This document shows, piece by piece, positions 41,538 through 51,109 of a stretch of 64,000 bases of DNA (position 1 is its first letter; every line of letters starts with the position of its first letter). The notes below the pieces were generated by a model. That model saw nothing but the letters and a program-made list of their open reading frames with translations, ran no database searches and was not told where the DNA came from. This DNA is from Halopiger goleimassiliensis (GTDB lineage Archaea > Halobacteriota > Halobacteria > Halobacteriales > Natrialbaceae). Location: positions 256,696 through 320,695 of the forward strand of contig NZ_HG315691.1 of the NCBI RefSeq assembly GCF_000455345.1. The letters run 5' to 3'. Position numbers and translations under genes: made by a program.

Positions 41538-42095
41538 ATGAGTATAGAAGGGGAAAGAGAGCCGCCGGAACGTGACGCCGACCGGGACTGGATATTCGAG
41601 ATTCTGTCCAACGGACGCCGGCGGATACTCATTCGGGTGCTGAGGGAGCGCGGCAACCGCGTCCAACTCAACGAAGTGGTCGACTGCATCGTGACGGTCG
41701 AAACGGACGGCCAGGACGCACCGCACACCTCGTCGAGAAATAGCGTTCGCGTGTCGCTGAAACAGAATCACATCCCGAAGCTATCGAAACTGGACGTGAT
41801 CACGTACGACGACGCTACGGACGTGATCGAACGGTCGGATCGGTTCGATCGAATCGACAATATACTACGACGGATCGACACCGAACCCCGGGCGAGGAGC
41901 CAGGCCGAACCCGTCTCGGACGAACCGATAACGCTGGCCGGAGACGCGACCATCGATACGGACCCTCGTCAGTCCGATCCCGCTGCGGGAGCCACGGCGT
42001 CGACGCTCCGACAGCGCATCCGGAACAACACGACGACGATACTGATCCTGGAATCGTTGCTCATCGTGGTGCTGTGTTCGGTTCTCCTTCTCTAA
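41538..42095 (+). CDS. DUF7344-type winged-helix protein with C-terminal membrane helix
   Basis: This is a 185-residue protein. 'IFEILSNGRRRILIRVLRERGNRVQLNEVVDCIV' and 'NSVRVSLKQNHIPKLSKLDVITYDD' are the DUF7344-like winged helix. A disordered acidic linker and a C-terminal membrane helix (TTTILILESLLIVVLCSVLLL) follow. A membrane-tethered transcription regulator is a reasonable reading. It is downstream of the cohesin gene but with its own 245-bp upstream region. Confidence 0.75.
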   Translation: MSIEGEREPPERDADRDWIFEILSNGRRRILIRVLRERGNRVQLNEVVDCIVTVETDGQDAPHTSSRNSVRVSLKQNHIPKLSKLDVITYDDATDVIERSDRFDRIDNILRRIDTEPRARSQAEPVSDEPITLAGDATIDTDPRQSDPAAGATASTLRQRIRNNTTTILILESLLIVVLCSVLLL

Positions 42096-42276
42096 AGTGA
42101 CGTGCGGAGCCAGCGAGAGTGCGACGATCCCTCCACCGATCACGGCCGAGGACCGTCTCACAGCCCCTCCGTCACGGTCAGTTCCCCGACGGACCGTCGC
42201 GGTGGTCGTGGAGTCTCGTCTCCTCCCGTTCACCGCACTGGTGTCGCGTACCAATCGTCGAAGGCCGCCCTCCGCG

Positions 42277-42702
42277 TCAGCGGGCATCACCGACACTCGA
42301 GGGTGATCCCGACCAGAGGACGCGGTCGTAAAACGTGTAAGCGCCGAGAAAGACGACGACCGCCAGCAGCGTCAGCACGAGCGACGAATCGAAGATGGGC
42401 ATCGTCACGGTGGTGTTGTCCTGGAGTTGTGACCAGACGTACAGCCCCCAGACGAGCGTCCAGAGGGAGACGGCAGCGCTCCGGAGACCGATCTGGAAGC
42501 TCCGCTCGTCGACCTCGTCGCCTCGTTCCAGCACTCGAAACGCCACGAATCCGCCGACGACGAGTCCGATGCCCCCACCGACAGCCAGGGCGGCGCTGAG
42601 GCCGGGGTCGTCGACCACGTCCGCTCCGGCAGTCATCGCGATTACACTGACGACCATGAGTGCGCTACTGGCGTACTCCCGTAGGTTCGCTGCGTCGACC
42701 AT
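42277..42702 (-). CDS. Four-helix membrane protein, family unknown
   Basis: This is 141 residues from ATG 42702. Four hydrophobic helices lie at about residues 10-30, 35-56, 80-98 and 108-130 ('LMVVSVIAMTAGADVV', 'ALAVGGGIGLVVGGFVAF', 'SLWTLVWGLYVWSQL', 'LVLTLLAVVVFLGAYTF'). The longer upstream frame is low quality. No recognised family. Confidence 0.65.
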   Translation of the reverse strand: MVDAANLREYASSALMVVSVIAMTAGADVVDDPGLSAALAVGGGIGLVVGGFVAFRVLERGDEVDERSFQIGLRSAAVSLWTLVWGLYVWSQLQDNTTVTMPIFDSSLVLTLLAVVVFLGAYTFYDRVLWSGSPSSVGDAR

Positions 42703-42862
42703 CGTATGTAAAGCACAGTTTACACGAAGTAGTAAAAGCTTTCCATCACGTCGTCCCAACCTGACGTAATCGAGTCCGGTGTCAGTCGTCCGGGCCAAAA
42801 GCGGAATCACCTGAACGGCGGGGAGACAGAAGAGATTTACCGGCCTTCGCGAGTCCCCCCGT

Positions 42863-43126
42863 ATGGTATTCCAACGGAGTCGGTACGTCCGGACGACGGC
42901 CGACGCGCTCTTTCCGGGGACGACGGTTCGGTACCACTATCGTTCCGGGGCCTCGCTCGCGACGGTCGTCGAGCGGACCGAGCGATACGTGACGTTCATC
43001 GGTCCCGAGTGCGACGGCCGGTTCACCCACGACCAGATCGACGACCTGATCGAAGACGACCGTCTCGAGGTCGTCCTCGACGACGAGTGCCACGTCTCGG
43101 CGGATCGGACGCTCCTGTTCGAGTGA
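42863..43126 (+). CDS. Small hypothetical soluble protein
   Basis: This is an 87-residue beta-rich protein ('YVRTTADALFPGTTVRYHYRSGASLATVVERTERYVTF', 'DDECHVSADRTLLFE'). It has haloarchaeal codon use and a clear ATG at the end of an intergenic region. I do not recognise a family. Confidence 0.6.
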   Translation: MVFQRSRYVRTTADALFPGTTVRYHYRSGASLATVVERTERYVTFIGPECDGRFTHDQIDDLIEDDRLEVVLDDECHVSADRTLLFE

Positions 43127-43158
43127 GCGACGCCGTGCTCGCGATAGCGTCAGCGGCG

Positions 43159-43959
43159 CTACGGCACCGTTCGGTCGGACGCTGAGCCGCGAACGCAGCG
43201 GTCCACGTCAGCGAGTGACTTCATCTCGAGGACGTTGTACGGCGCGTCGACGCGGTCGACGACCGCCTCGTATCCCGGCAACGGCTCGTGGTCGTCGGCC
43301 GTGCCGTCGTTGTCGTGGAGATGGACGACGTGAATGCGATCGCCGAACCGTTCGACGAACGACTCGTAGTCGACGCCGGTCGCCTTGGCGTGGCCGACGT
43401 CCAGCGTCAGTTTGAGGCGATCGCTCCCCGCGTCGACCGACTCGAGGAACCGCTCGAGCCGGTCCGGCGTGGCGGTGTATCGGAATTTCGACGCCGTCTC
43501 GCGCTGGTTCTCCAGACAGAGCGGAACGCCGACGCGGTCGGCGCAGGCGACGCACTCGCGGATGGATGTGATCGCCTGCTCCCGCTGGTGTCGATCGACC
43601 GCGTCCGGGTACCGGTTGCGCGTCGATCCGCCGTGGACGACGACCCCGCCCGCGTCGATCGCCGCGGCGAACTCGAGGGCATCCGTCACCGCTTCGACGG
43701 ACGCCTCGCGCAGCCGTTCGTTGACGTTCGCGAGCGTCGCGTCGATGTGAGGGGCGTGAACGGTGTACGTCACGTCGTAGTCGGTGGCGATCTCGCGAAG
43801 GCGCTCGGCGGACGGTCGCCCGCGGACGTCGAGATAGCCATGCCGGAGTTCGAGGTGGTTCAATCCCCGATCGACGAGGAACTCGACGATCGACTCGACG
43901 GATTCATCGTAGCGGATATCTAGCGACGCGCCGATCCGGGGCAGCTTACGCCCCGTCAT
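43159..43959 (-). CDS. TIM-barrel sugar-phosphate isomerase/epimerase-like (AP endonuclease 2 superfamily)
   Basis: This is a 266-residue xylose-isomerase-like TIM barrel. Metal-ligand candidates are visible along the strands: 'GGVVVHGGS', 'VPLCLENQRET', 'LKLTLDVGHAKA', 'IHVVHLHDNDGTADDH' and 'YNVLEMKSLADV'. These His/Glu/Asp positions are those used in the family to hold divalent metals. It overlaps the ComB-like gene by 14 nt, so the two are coupled. Substrate unknown. Confidence 0.85.
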   Translation of the reverse strand: MTGRKLPRIGASLDIRYDESVESIVEFLVDRGLNHLELRHGYLDVRGRPSAERLREIATDYDVTYTVHAPHIDATLANVNERLREASVEAVTDALEFAAAIDAGGVVVHGGSTRNRYPDAVDRHQREQAITSIRECVACADRVGVPLCLENQRETASKFRYTATPDRLERFLESVDAGSDRLKLTLDVGHAKATGVDYESFVERFGDRIHVVHLHDNDGTADDHEPLPGYEAVVDRVDAPYNVLEMKSLADVDRCVRGSASDRTVP

Positions 43960-44680
43960 CGGCGACGTCGACGAGCACGCCGTCCTCGAGTTTCGGGACG
44001 ACCTCCCGGCTGTTGATCGCCGTCGCGTACTCCCCGAGGTCGCGACGCCTGATCTCGGGTTTGTCGGCGTAGTCGGGGGCCTTGCTCGCCTCGAGCAAGG
44101 ACGCGAACTGTTCGCGTTCGGCCGCGGAGAGCGGTTCGTCCCGCAGGTAGCGGTCGACGACGACCGCCCCGAGATGGTCGTCCATCGTGGATCGGCCGCT
44201 CGAGCCGCAACTCACCAGGTAGACCGGTCGGTCGCGCGTCCGGAGATGGTCGGCCAGGGCGGCCGCGTTGGTGTAGCCACCGACGAAGACGTCGACGTCG
44301 TCCCCGCCGCGGCGACGGAGACGGGCGACCGCCGTCCCGCCGTTTTTCGAGGTCATGCTCGTCGGTCGATCCTCGACGTCCAGTTCCTGGACGTAGCTCG
44401 GCGAGTTGAAGAAGTCGTAGCCCTCGATCGGTTCGTAGTCGTCGGTCTTGCCGCCGCCGATGAGCGTCTCGGGATGGGACTCCCGGTAGGCGAACTCGTC
44501 GCCGCGCTCGTCGGTGACGTGGACGTACCGCGCGCCCAGCCCCAGTAGTTCGGCTACCGTCGTCGAGAAGTGGGTGACGTCGATGACGACGTAGTCGCCT
44601 GCGTCGGGAACGCGGGGCAAGCGATCCCGTCCGTCGATGAGCCGATCCGTGAACGACCGGTCTGGTATCGTTCGTTCCAT
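43946..44680 (-). CDS. 2-phosphosulfolactate phosphatase family (ComB-like)
   Basis: This is 244 residues from ATG 44680. 'YVVIDVTHFSTTVAELLGLGARYVHV', 'TLIGGGKTDDYEPIEGYDFFNSP' and 'STMTSKNGGTAV'-type segments (the protein shows TSMTSKNGGTAVARL) are the ComB arrangement. The His/Asp and Gly-rich loops are in place. A TATA-like TTTATCAC at about 44705-44713 lies 28 nt before the start, so the mRNA is probably leaderless. ComB acts in coenzyme M formation in methanogens, a pathway not expected here, so another phosphatase role is likely (inference). Confidence 0.75.
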   Translation of the reverse strand: MERTIPDRSFTDRLIDGRDRLPRVPDAGDYVVIDVTHFSTTVAELLGLGARYVHVTDERGDEFAYRESHPETLIGGGKTDDYEPIEGYDFFNSPSYVQELDVEDRPTSMTSKNGGTAVARLRRRGGDDVDVFVGGYTNAAALADHLRTRDRPVYLVSCGSSGRSTMDDHLGAVVVDRYLRDEPLSAAEREQFASLLEASKAPDYADKPEIRRRDLGEYATAINSREVVPKLEDGVLVDVADDGA

Positions 44681-44704
44681 CGTCCGTCCCGTCTTCGCCA
44701 ACCA

Positions 44705-44727
44705 GTGATAAACGCCGCTAATAGCGG
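44705..44727 (-). promoter_or_regulatory. TATA box and CCGCTA-A-TAGCGG palindrome
   Basis: TTTATCAC (minus strand, near 44705-44713) sits 28 nt before ATG 44680. Immediately upstream is a perfect palindrome CCGCTA-A-TAGCGG (44715-44727), a classic operator position over the BRE region. Confidence 0.55.
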
Positions 44728-44851
44728 GGCATACCCGTACGTATCCGGAATGTCGGGTCCGTAGTCACACCAGCTAGAACGTACATATATCACCGCTCTC
44801 GTATACGAAATATAACTGCTCAAATACCGTGACGACCGGTCTCCGGACGCA

Positions 44852-45712
44852 ATGGCACGGACGCCGACGGCGGACAGTTCAGGGTGGTTTAGCTTCGATC
44901 AGCGAGACATGACGGTGTTTATCTTCGTAATGTCCCTCAGTGGGTTACAGTACGCCGTCACCGAGGTGATCCCGGAGTTCGACGTCGGGCCACTCGAAGT
45001 CGGGGTCGGTGACTTCATCTTCATTCCGATCGTGTTGGTGTTGCTGTTCCGGACGTTCTGGGCCGCCCTCGCGGTCCCGATGGGCGAGGTCGTCTTCGAG
45101 GACATCCTGCTCGGGGACTTCAACGGACTCGGCGTGATGGAAGACCTTCTGCTGGTCTCGACGTGTTTCTTCTTCGCGGCGTTGCTCTTCCGCGACCCGG
45201 ACAACCGCGTCCAGCTCGCCCTGGTCGTGCTCATCGCGGAGGGGCTCAACGAGTTCCTCGCGATGTTCGTCGACATCGGAAAGTTCTACATCGGCGTCGA
45301 GGAACTCGAGGCCGTCCCCGGCCTCCCCGAGAGCATCATCGTCCTCGAGGGGGTCGACTTCGTCGTCCAGATGGTCGTCACCGGGATTATCTTCGGCGTT
45401 ATTCCGGCACTGTACCTCTATCCGAAGCTCCACGGCAAGATCGAACCCCTGATGGGGATGGATCCCTACCGCGGTACGCCCGGTGGCTCGATGCTCGAGG
45501 GCGTTTCCCCCAAGGCGGCACTGCTGGTGCTGGTCGCGTTCCCGCTCGCGTTCGCCTTCGAGGCAGCCGAGGAGGCCGGCTACGGCCTGAACGTCGTCTG
45601 GGAGCCGGAGTTCATGGACGTCTACGGCGAGAACTTCATCCTCGTCCCGATCGCGGTCGCGGCCCTGGTCGCGCTGGCCGTCTGGGGAATCGCGAAACGA
45701 CGGACCGCCTGA
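44852..45712 (+). CDS. ECF transporter substrate-capture-like membrane protein
   Basis: This is a 286-residue protein with about eight membrane helices (e.g. 'VGDFIFIPIVLVLLFRTFWAALAVPMGEVVFEDILL', 'LLLVSTCFFFAALLF', 'QLALVVLIAEGLNEFLAMF', 'AALLVLVAFPLAFAFEAAEEAG'). Located directly upstream (7-nt gap) of a fused ATPase and EcfT, it fits the S-component slot of an energy-coupling-factor importer although sequence is unlike vitamin S-components I know. Substrate not predictable. A TATA-like element lies about 40 nt upstream. Confidence 0.75.
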   Translation: MARTPTADSSGWFSFDQRDMTVFIFVMSLSGLQYAVTEVIPEFDVGPLEVGVGDFIFIPIVLVLLFRTFWAALAVPMGEVVFEDILLGDFNGLGVMEDLLLVSTCFFFAALLFRDPDNRVQLALVVLIAEGLNEFLAMFVDIGKFYIGVEELEAVPGLPESIIVLEGVDFVVQMVVTGIIFGVIPALYLYPKLHGKIEPLMGMDPYRGTPGGSMLEGVSPKAALLVLVAFPLAFAFEAAEEAGYGLNVVWEPEFMDVYGENFILVPIAVAALVALAVWGIAKRRTA

Positions 45713-45719
45713 GCCGACC

Positions 45720-47450
45720 ATGACAGGGACAGAGGACGCCACCGTGATCGAGGTAGCTGACGTCAGCTTCCGGTATCCGGGGGCGACGGAGCCGACGCTG
45801 TCCGGCGCGTCGCTCGAGATCGAGGCCGGCGAGTTCGTCGCGATCCTCGGCGGCAACGGGAGCGGAAAGACGACGCTGTGCAAGACGTTCAACGGGCTCG
45901 TCCCCCACTTCTTCGACGGCGACTTCGACGGGCGAGTGACCGTCGCCGGGACGGACGTCCAGGCGTCGTCGGTCGCCGAACTCTCCGAGACCGTCGGCTA
46001 CGTCTTCCAGGAGTTCGAAAACCAGCTCGTCACGCCGACCGTCTTCGAGGAACTGACGTTCGGCCCGCTGAACTACGGCCGCGACGACTATCGCGAGCGA
46101 GCCTACGAGACGCTCGACGACCTCGAGTTGCCCGACGCCGACGACCGGTTCGTCTGGGAGCTAAGCGGCGGCCAGCAACACCTCGTCGCGCTCGGGGCCG
46201 CGCTCTCGATGGAGCCGGAGATACTCGTGGTCGACGAACCGGCGGCGCAACTCGACCCCATGCACGCCGAGGCGACGTACGACCGGTTGCAACGGCTCAA
46301 CAACCGCGGGATGACGATCGTCGCCATCGAACACCACACCGAGTTCGTCGCCGAGTACTGCGACAGCGTCGTGCTCGTCGACGACGGCCGCGTCGCGTGG
46401 AAACGCCCCACCGACGAAGCGCTGAACCGGCTCGAGGACCTCCGCGAGCGGCGGCTCCACCCGCCGCAGGTGACCCGCGTCGCCGAACGGGTGCTCGAGG
46501 AGGGGCCGTACCCGACGACGTTTGCGGACGCGCTCGGCCGGTTCCGTTCGGTCTCGACGCCGGAAGCGGACGGAGACCGGACGGACGCCAGTACGGAGCC
46601 TCCAGCGGACCGCGAGCCGATCGTCACCTTCCGCGACGTCGATCACGGCTACTCGACGCTGCGCGACGGCGACCTCCGGATCTTCGAGGGGCTGTCCCTC
46701 GAGTTCGGCGTCGGCGAACGCGTCGCGCTCGTGGGTGCCAACGGCGCGGGGAAATCCACGCTGTTGCGGCTCGTTACCGGCCTCGAACGACCAGACGGCG
46801 GGACCGTCGTCGTCGACGGCACCGATACGAGCGAGGTCCTCCCGGAGACGCTCGCTTCGGACGTTACCTACGTCGATCAGAACCCCGAGGAGATGTTCAT
46901 CCGCGACTCGGTTCGGGAGGACGTCGCCTACTACCTCCGCGAACGCGGCGCGGACGACGTCGAGGAGCGGGTCGACGAGATCCTCTCGTTTCTCGACCTC
47001 GAGGGGCTCGCGGATCGGGACGGGCGACTCCTCAGCGTCGGCGAACAGCGTCGCGCGTCGCTGGCGATCGGCCTGGCGACCGATCCGGCCGTGCTGTTGT
47101 TCGACGAACCCACCGGCAGCCTCGACCTGGCGAGCCGTCGGGAGGTCGGACGGACCATCGAGCGGGCCGACGACCGGGTCGAGACCGTGATCGTCGCGAC
47201 CCACGACCTCGAACTCGTCGCCGAGTGGGCCACGCGGGTCGTGGCGCTCGACGACGGCGTCGTCCGCGCCGACGGCCCGCCGCGGGACGTCCTCGCGGAT
47301 CCCGACCTGCTCGAGGCGTGTAACCTCCGCCCGCCACAGGTGGTCCAGTTGAGCCGGGATCTCGGGCGCTCCCCGCCCGCGTTGACCGTCGAGGAACTGG
47401 CGGCGCACCTGACCGATGGATCGACCACGGGATCGGAGGTGGACGCGTGA
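45720..47450 (+). CDS. ECF transporter ATPase, two fused ABC domains
   Basis: This is a 576-residue protein with two nucleotide-binding domains in one chain. The first has Walker A GGNGSGKTT (about residues 43-51), signature LSGGQQH and Walker B ILVVDEPAA. The second has Walker A GANGAGKST (about 340-348), signature LSVGEQRR and Walker B VLLFDEPTG. This is an EcfA1-EcfA2 fusion. The stop overlaps the EcfT start by 4 nt. Provides ATP energy to the importer. Confidence 0.9.
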   Translation: MTGTEDATVIEVADVSFRYPGATEPTLSGASLEIEAGEFVAILGGNGSGKTTLCKTFNGLVPHFFDGDFDGRVTVAGTDVQASSVAELSETVGYVFQEFENQLVTPTVFEELTFGPLNYGRDDYRERAYETLDDLELPDADDRFVWELSGGQQHLVALGAALSMEPEILVVDEPAAQLDPMHAEATYDRLQRLNNRGMTIVAIEHHTEFVAEYCDSVVLVDDGRVAWKRPTDEALNRLEDLRERRLHPPQVTRVAERVLEEGPYPTTFADALGRFRSVSTPEADGDRTDASTEPPADREPIVTFRDVDHGYSTLRDGDLRIFEGLSLEFGVGERVALVGANGAGKSTLLRLVTGLERPDGGTVVVDGTDTSEVLPETLASDVTYVDQNPEEMFIRDSVREDVAYYLRERGADDVEERVDEILSFLDLEGLADRDGRLLSVGEQRRASLAIGLATDPAVLLFDEPTGSLDLASRREVGRTIERADDRVETVIVATHDLELVAEWATRVVALDDGVVRADGPPRDVLADPDLLEACNLRPPQVVQLSRDLGRSPPALTVEELAAHLTDGSTTGSEVDA

Positions 47451-48262
47451 CCTACGACGAAAACGCCCAGGGCCTCCTCTCCATCGAGGGGCTGAAGCAG
47501 GACCTGCTGCGAACCGCCTACGACAACGAGGGAACGATCTTCGATCGCCTCGATCCGCGCGTCCTGCTCTGTTGGTACGGTGCCTTCCTCGTCATCCCGT
47601 GGCTGTTCTACGACATGCGGATCCTCGGCGGGTTGCTCGCGTTCGTCTCGGCGCTGGCCGTGCTCTCGCGGGTGAGCAAGTACCTCATCGGCCTGCTGGC
47701 CTTCGGCGTCGTCAGCAACGTGGTCCTCTACGCGTTCGTTACGGTACTCATGGGCGGCAGTTTCGTGACTAGCGCGCTGGCCCTGTTGCCGTACACGACG
47801 AAACTGACAATCATCTCGGTCGCGTCCATCGCGGTGTTCTCGGGGATGTCCCCGAAGAACATCAGCCGCGCGTTCATGAGCATCGGCGTTCCCCGGCAGT
47901 TCACGTTCGCGATCAGCTACGGCTACCGGATGCTCCCCGTGCTGATCGAGGAGTATCACGACCTCGTGAACGTCCACCGACTCCGGAGCAAGGCTCCCGA
48001 GAATCCGGGCCGGTTCCGCTGGCGCTACTACCTGTATTTGATCCGACTCTCCGTGCGGGCGTTTTACCCCATGATCTTCAACGTCGCCAAGCGGAGCCAG
48101 GTCACCGTCCAGGCGCTGGAGACGCGGGGATTCTCCCGCTCGCTGGCCGACGACGAGAGCCGGGAACTGCAGTTGGGCGGACTCGGCGTGAAACGGTTCG
48201 ACGTGCTCTTTCTCGGCGGGTCGGCGCTGATCGTCGCCGGAATCGTCTTCCCGTTCCTCTAG
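47447..48262 (+). CDS. ecfT: EcfT transmembrane component
   Basis: This is a 271-residue protein with five or six membrane helices and the CbiQ/EcfT coupling region: 'GYRMLPVLIEEYHDLVNVHRLRSKAPENP' and 'ALETRGFSRS', where the A-R-G-like motif contacts the ATPases. Overlaps the ATPase gene (GTGA). Together with the upstream gene forms a complete ECF importer. Confidence 0.9.
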   Translation: MTYDENAQGLLSIEGLKQDLLRTAYDNEGTIFDRLDPRVLLCWYGAFLVIPWLFYDMRILGGLLAFVSALAVLSRVSKYLIGLLAFGVVSNVVLYAFVTVLMGGSFVTSALALLPYTTKLTIISVASIAVFSGMSPKNISRAFMSIGVPRQFTFAISYGYRMLPVLIEEYHDLVNVHRLRSKAPENPGRFRWRYYLYLIRLSVRAFYPMIFNVAKRSQVTVQALETRGFSRSLADDESRELQLGGLGVKRFDVLFLGGSALIVAGIVFPFL

Positions 48263-48317
48263 TCGGCCGTGAACCGACCGGTATCGTTTTCCCGCCGTAC
48301 GTTCCACACTATCGACT

Positions 48318-50003
48318 ATGAAACACGTACGAGGACCGCTGTGTACGATCGACGTCGGGGAGCGGACGGCCGATACCGAAGCGATCGACGACGTCCTCGA
48401 GTCGTACCTCGGCGGGCGGGCGCTCGGGACGAAACTGGCCCACGACCGCCTCCCGTTCGACGTCGACCCGCTGGGGCCGGACAACAGCGTCTTCTTCGCG
48501 ACCGGACCGCTGCAACACTCGACGATGAGTTTCACGGGCCGGATGTCCGCGACGGGCGTCTCGCCGCTGACCGACGGCCTGCTCTCGTCGAACGCCGGCG
48601 GCTTCCTCTCGCGGAACTTCACCGGGACGGGCTACAGCGCCGTCGAAATCACCGGCGCGAGCGACGAACTGGTCGTCGTCCACGTCACGGACAAGGGCGT
48701 CGAGTTCGAGGCGGTACCGGAGCTCGAGGAGGCGACCGTCTCGGAGACCTGCGAGTACGTCGCCGACGAGCACGGCCTCGAGTCGGAGCACACGGTCGTC
48801 GTCGGGCCGGCCGGCGAGAACGAAGTGCGCTTCGCCTCGATGATGACCTCGAAGGAGCGAGCGTTCGGCCGCGGCGGTCTCGGCGCGGTGCTGGGATCGA
48901 AGAACGTCAAGGCGATCACCTTCGACGGCGACTCGACCCGCGAGGTCGAGATTCCGCCGCTCCAGATGGAGATCCACGGCGAGGCCGCCCAGGCCGACCA
49001 CCCCATGAAGGAGTCGGGCACCACGTCGGTCACCGAGTACGCCAACATGGTCGAGGCGCTGCCGACGCGGTACTTCTCGGAACTGTCCTTCGAGGGCATC
49101 GACGGCGTCACCGGCGACCGCGTCGCCGAGAAGAAGTACAAGAAAGGGACCTGCTCGGCCTGTGCGTTCGCCTGCAAACTCCCGACGAAAGACGAGGAAA
49201 GCGGCGTCGAAACCGAGGGACCGGAGTTCGAGACGCTGATGGCTTTCGGGCCGAACTCCGGCGTCGACGACATCGTCGACGTGATGAAATCGAACAAGCT
49301 CTGTGACGACCTCGGACTGGACGCGATTTCGGCCGGCGACGCCGTCGCGGCCTACCTCGCCGCCGAAGACGAGTTCGGCAACGTCGACCTGATCCACGAC
49401 CTCGTCGAACAGATCGCGTACCGCGAGGGCGTCGGCGACACGCTCGCGGAGGGCATCGATCGCTTCCACGACGAGCTCGGCGTCGAGAACTGGACGACGA
49501 AGGGCATGGAGTTCCCCGCCCACGACGGCCGTACGCTCCAGGGACAGGGGCTGGCGTTCGCCACCTCGAACCGGGGTGCCGACCACATGTACGCCGAGTT
49601 CTACCCCTACGAGTACCCGCTCGTCGACAGCGAGGAGGCCTTCCCCAAGGAGGGACTCGAGGGGAAACCGCCCAAACTCGTCGAACTCGAGAACCGCAAC
49701 GCCGTCAAGGACAGCGCGGTCCTCTGTAAGTTCTCGCGGGACTTCCTCACCGAGGAGCGCATCGAGACCTTACTCGACGCCGACTACGAGGCGTTGCTCG
49801 ACCTCGGCGGCGAGGTCGTCTCCCTCGAACGGCACTTCAACAACCAGCGGGGCTTCGACCGCGCCGACGACGACCTCCCCTACGACCTGCCGGAGTTCGA
49901 CGCCGCCCTCGAGGCGTACTACGAGGAACGGGGCTGGAACGAGGACGGCACCGTCCCGGCCGACCGCTTCGGGTCCTCGAGGGGTGCACCCGCCGACGAC
50001 TGA
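48318..50003 (+). CDS. Aldehyde:ferredoxin oxidoreductase family, tungsten-type
   Basis: This is a 561-residue protein. The N-terminal half has the tungstopterin-binding domain ('YLGGRALGTKLAHDRLP', 'MSFTGRMSATGVSPLTDGLLSSNAGG', 'GRGGLGAVLGSKNVKAI'). Three Cys of the [4Fe-4S] site are C-x2-C-x3-C in GTCSACAFACKLP and a fourth is in 'SAVLCKFSRDFL'. It probably oxidises an aldehyde with ferredoxin as acceptor. Adjacent to the ECF importer, which may supply a cofactor or substrate (inference). Confidence 0.9.
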   Translation: MKHVRGPLCTIDVGERTADTEAIDDVLESYLGGRALGTKLAHDRLPFDVDPLGPDNSVFFATGPLQHSTMSFTGRMSATGVSPLTDGLLSSNAGGFLSRNFTGTGYSAVEITGASDELVVVHVTDKGVEFEAVPELEEATVSETCEYVADEHGLESEHTVVVGPAGENEVRFASMMTSKERAFGRGGLGAVLGSKNVKAITFDGDSTREVEIPPLQMEIHGEAAQADHPMKESGTTSVTEYANMVEALPTRYFSELSFEGIDGVTGDRVAEKKYKKGTCSACAFACKLPTKDEESGVETEGPEFETLMAFGPNSGVDDIVDVMKSNKLCDDLGLDAISAGDAVAAYLAAEDEFGNVDLIHDLVEQIAYREGVGDTLAEGIDRFHDELGVENWTTKGMEFPAHDGRTLQGQGLAFATSNRGADHMYAEFYPYEYPLVDSEEAFPKEGLEGKPPKLVELENRNAVKDSAVLCKFSRDFLTEERIETLLDADYEALLDLGGEVVSLERHFNNQRGFDRADDDLPYDLPEFDAALEAYYEERGWNEDGTVPADRFGSSRGAPADD

Positions 50004-50035
50004 TCTGACTCCCCCGCCGGGATCGGCGTACAGGC

Positions 50036-50377
50036 TCACTCCCGGCCGTCGTTCTCGCCGTCTGCCTTCGACTGGGCGTCCCCGTCGGCCTCGAGACGGT
50101 CGTCACCCCGCGACCGAAGCGGCGCGTCGTCCGCTCGAGAGGGATGAACGTTGAAGTTGTTGCCCCTGTAGGGGTCGGTTTCCGGCTCGTAGGACAGTTC
50201 GCTGCGCTCGAACAGGTAGATGAAAAAGCCGAACAGCGGAATGCAGACCGTGATCGCCGCCCACTTTCGCGGCGGCTCGAGGCCGACCCGGCCGGCGTCG
50301 TAGTAGACGAACGCGGTCAACCCGAGGTGCCAGGCCAGGGGGATGCCCACGATAACGGCCAGCAGGAGGCTGCTCAT
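50036..50377 (-). CDS. Small two-helix membrane protein (PLDc_N-like)
   Basis: This is 113 residues from ATG 50377 (an ATG at 50416 adds 13). Two membrane helices (LLLAVIVGIPLAWHLGLTAFVYY and WAAITVCIPLFGFFIYLFER) surround the 'YYDAGRVGLEPPRKWA' motif typical of PLDc_N-type small membrane proteins. The C-terminus is a charged disordered tail. Function unknown. Confidence 0.65.
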   Translation of the reverse strand: MSSLLLAVIVGIPLAWHLGLTAFVYYDAGRVGLEPPRKWAAITVCIPLFGFFIYLFERSELSYEPETDPYRGNNFNVHPSRADDAPLRSRGDDRLEADGDAQSKADGENDGRE

Positions 50378-50663
50378 ACCCCACGTTGGGTCCGCAGCTA
50401 CTAAATCGGCCGCCATACGTCGGCTCGACTGATAGGTCCGGACGGGGTCGGCGGTCGTCGGCCACACAAGGGGACGCCTACCAGGTCGATACCCCGGCTT
50501 GAACACGCGAATCGTCGCCCAGTCTCGCGATCGACGGCCGGAGCGGTGGTCCCGTCGCTAGCTCGCGGTTGTCGCGCGGAAAGTCGCCGTTCACCCGTCG
50601 TACGGTCGGCTCGTTTACTGTGCAGGCCGTCGATCCACCACTGCCCGAAGGGGTAGACAAGCG
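50378..50663. other. Intergenic, nothing recognised
   Basis: About 285 bp holds the divergent promoters of the two flanking small genes. No repeat or RNA seen. Confidence 0.35.
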
Positions 50664-50975
50664 ATGAACGCGAACACATCGACGACTCGCGCGCAGCGGT
50701 ACGGACGAGTAATCGCGGTGTCGGCGGCGTTGGTCCTGTTGCTCGCGCTGACCAGCGGCCTCGCGGCAGCGGACACCGAACAGGAACGGACGGTCGAGAA
50801 CGCGACCGAACAGGTCTCCATCGACGTCTCCGAACAGGTGACCGTCGAGGAGAGTACGACGGAGCTACCGGGGGACGACCCCGTCGATGACGACGTCGTC
50901 GCACCGATCGAGGAGGACCTGCTCGAGCCGGTCTCCGAGATCCTGTCGGACGTTACGATCGAGGTCCCGCTCTAG
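50664..50975 (+). CDS. Small secreted acidic protein
   Basis: This is a 103-residue protein with an N-terminal signal (VIAVSAALVLLLALTSGLAAA) and a Glu/Thr/Val-rich mature part with repeated '(E)QVxxxxSEQVTVEE' pattern. No cysteine and no C-terminal anchor. Family not recognised; presumably exported. Confidence 0.6.
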   Translation: MNANTSTTRAQRYGRVIAVSAALVLLLALTSGLAAADTEQERTVENATEQVSIDVSEQVTVEESTTELPGDDPVDDDVVAPIEEDLLEPVSEILSDVTIEVPL

Positions 50976-51109
50976 CCGGAGCCAGCACCACGGCGCTCGC
51001 TTTTTCGAACGACGGTGAGCGGTCGCTCTCGAGTGTCGACCGAGAACGACGACCGCGCCGAAACGGCGAAAACGAGCCGGAGATGCGAGACGACTACCGT
51101 TCCGTCGTA

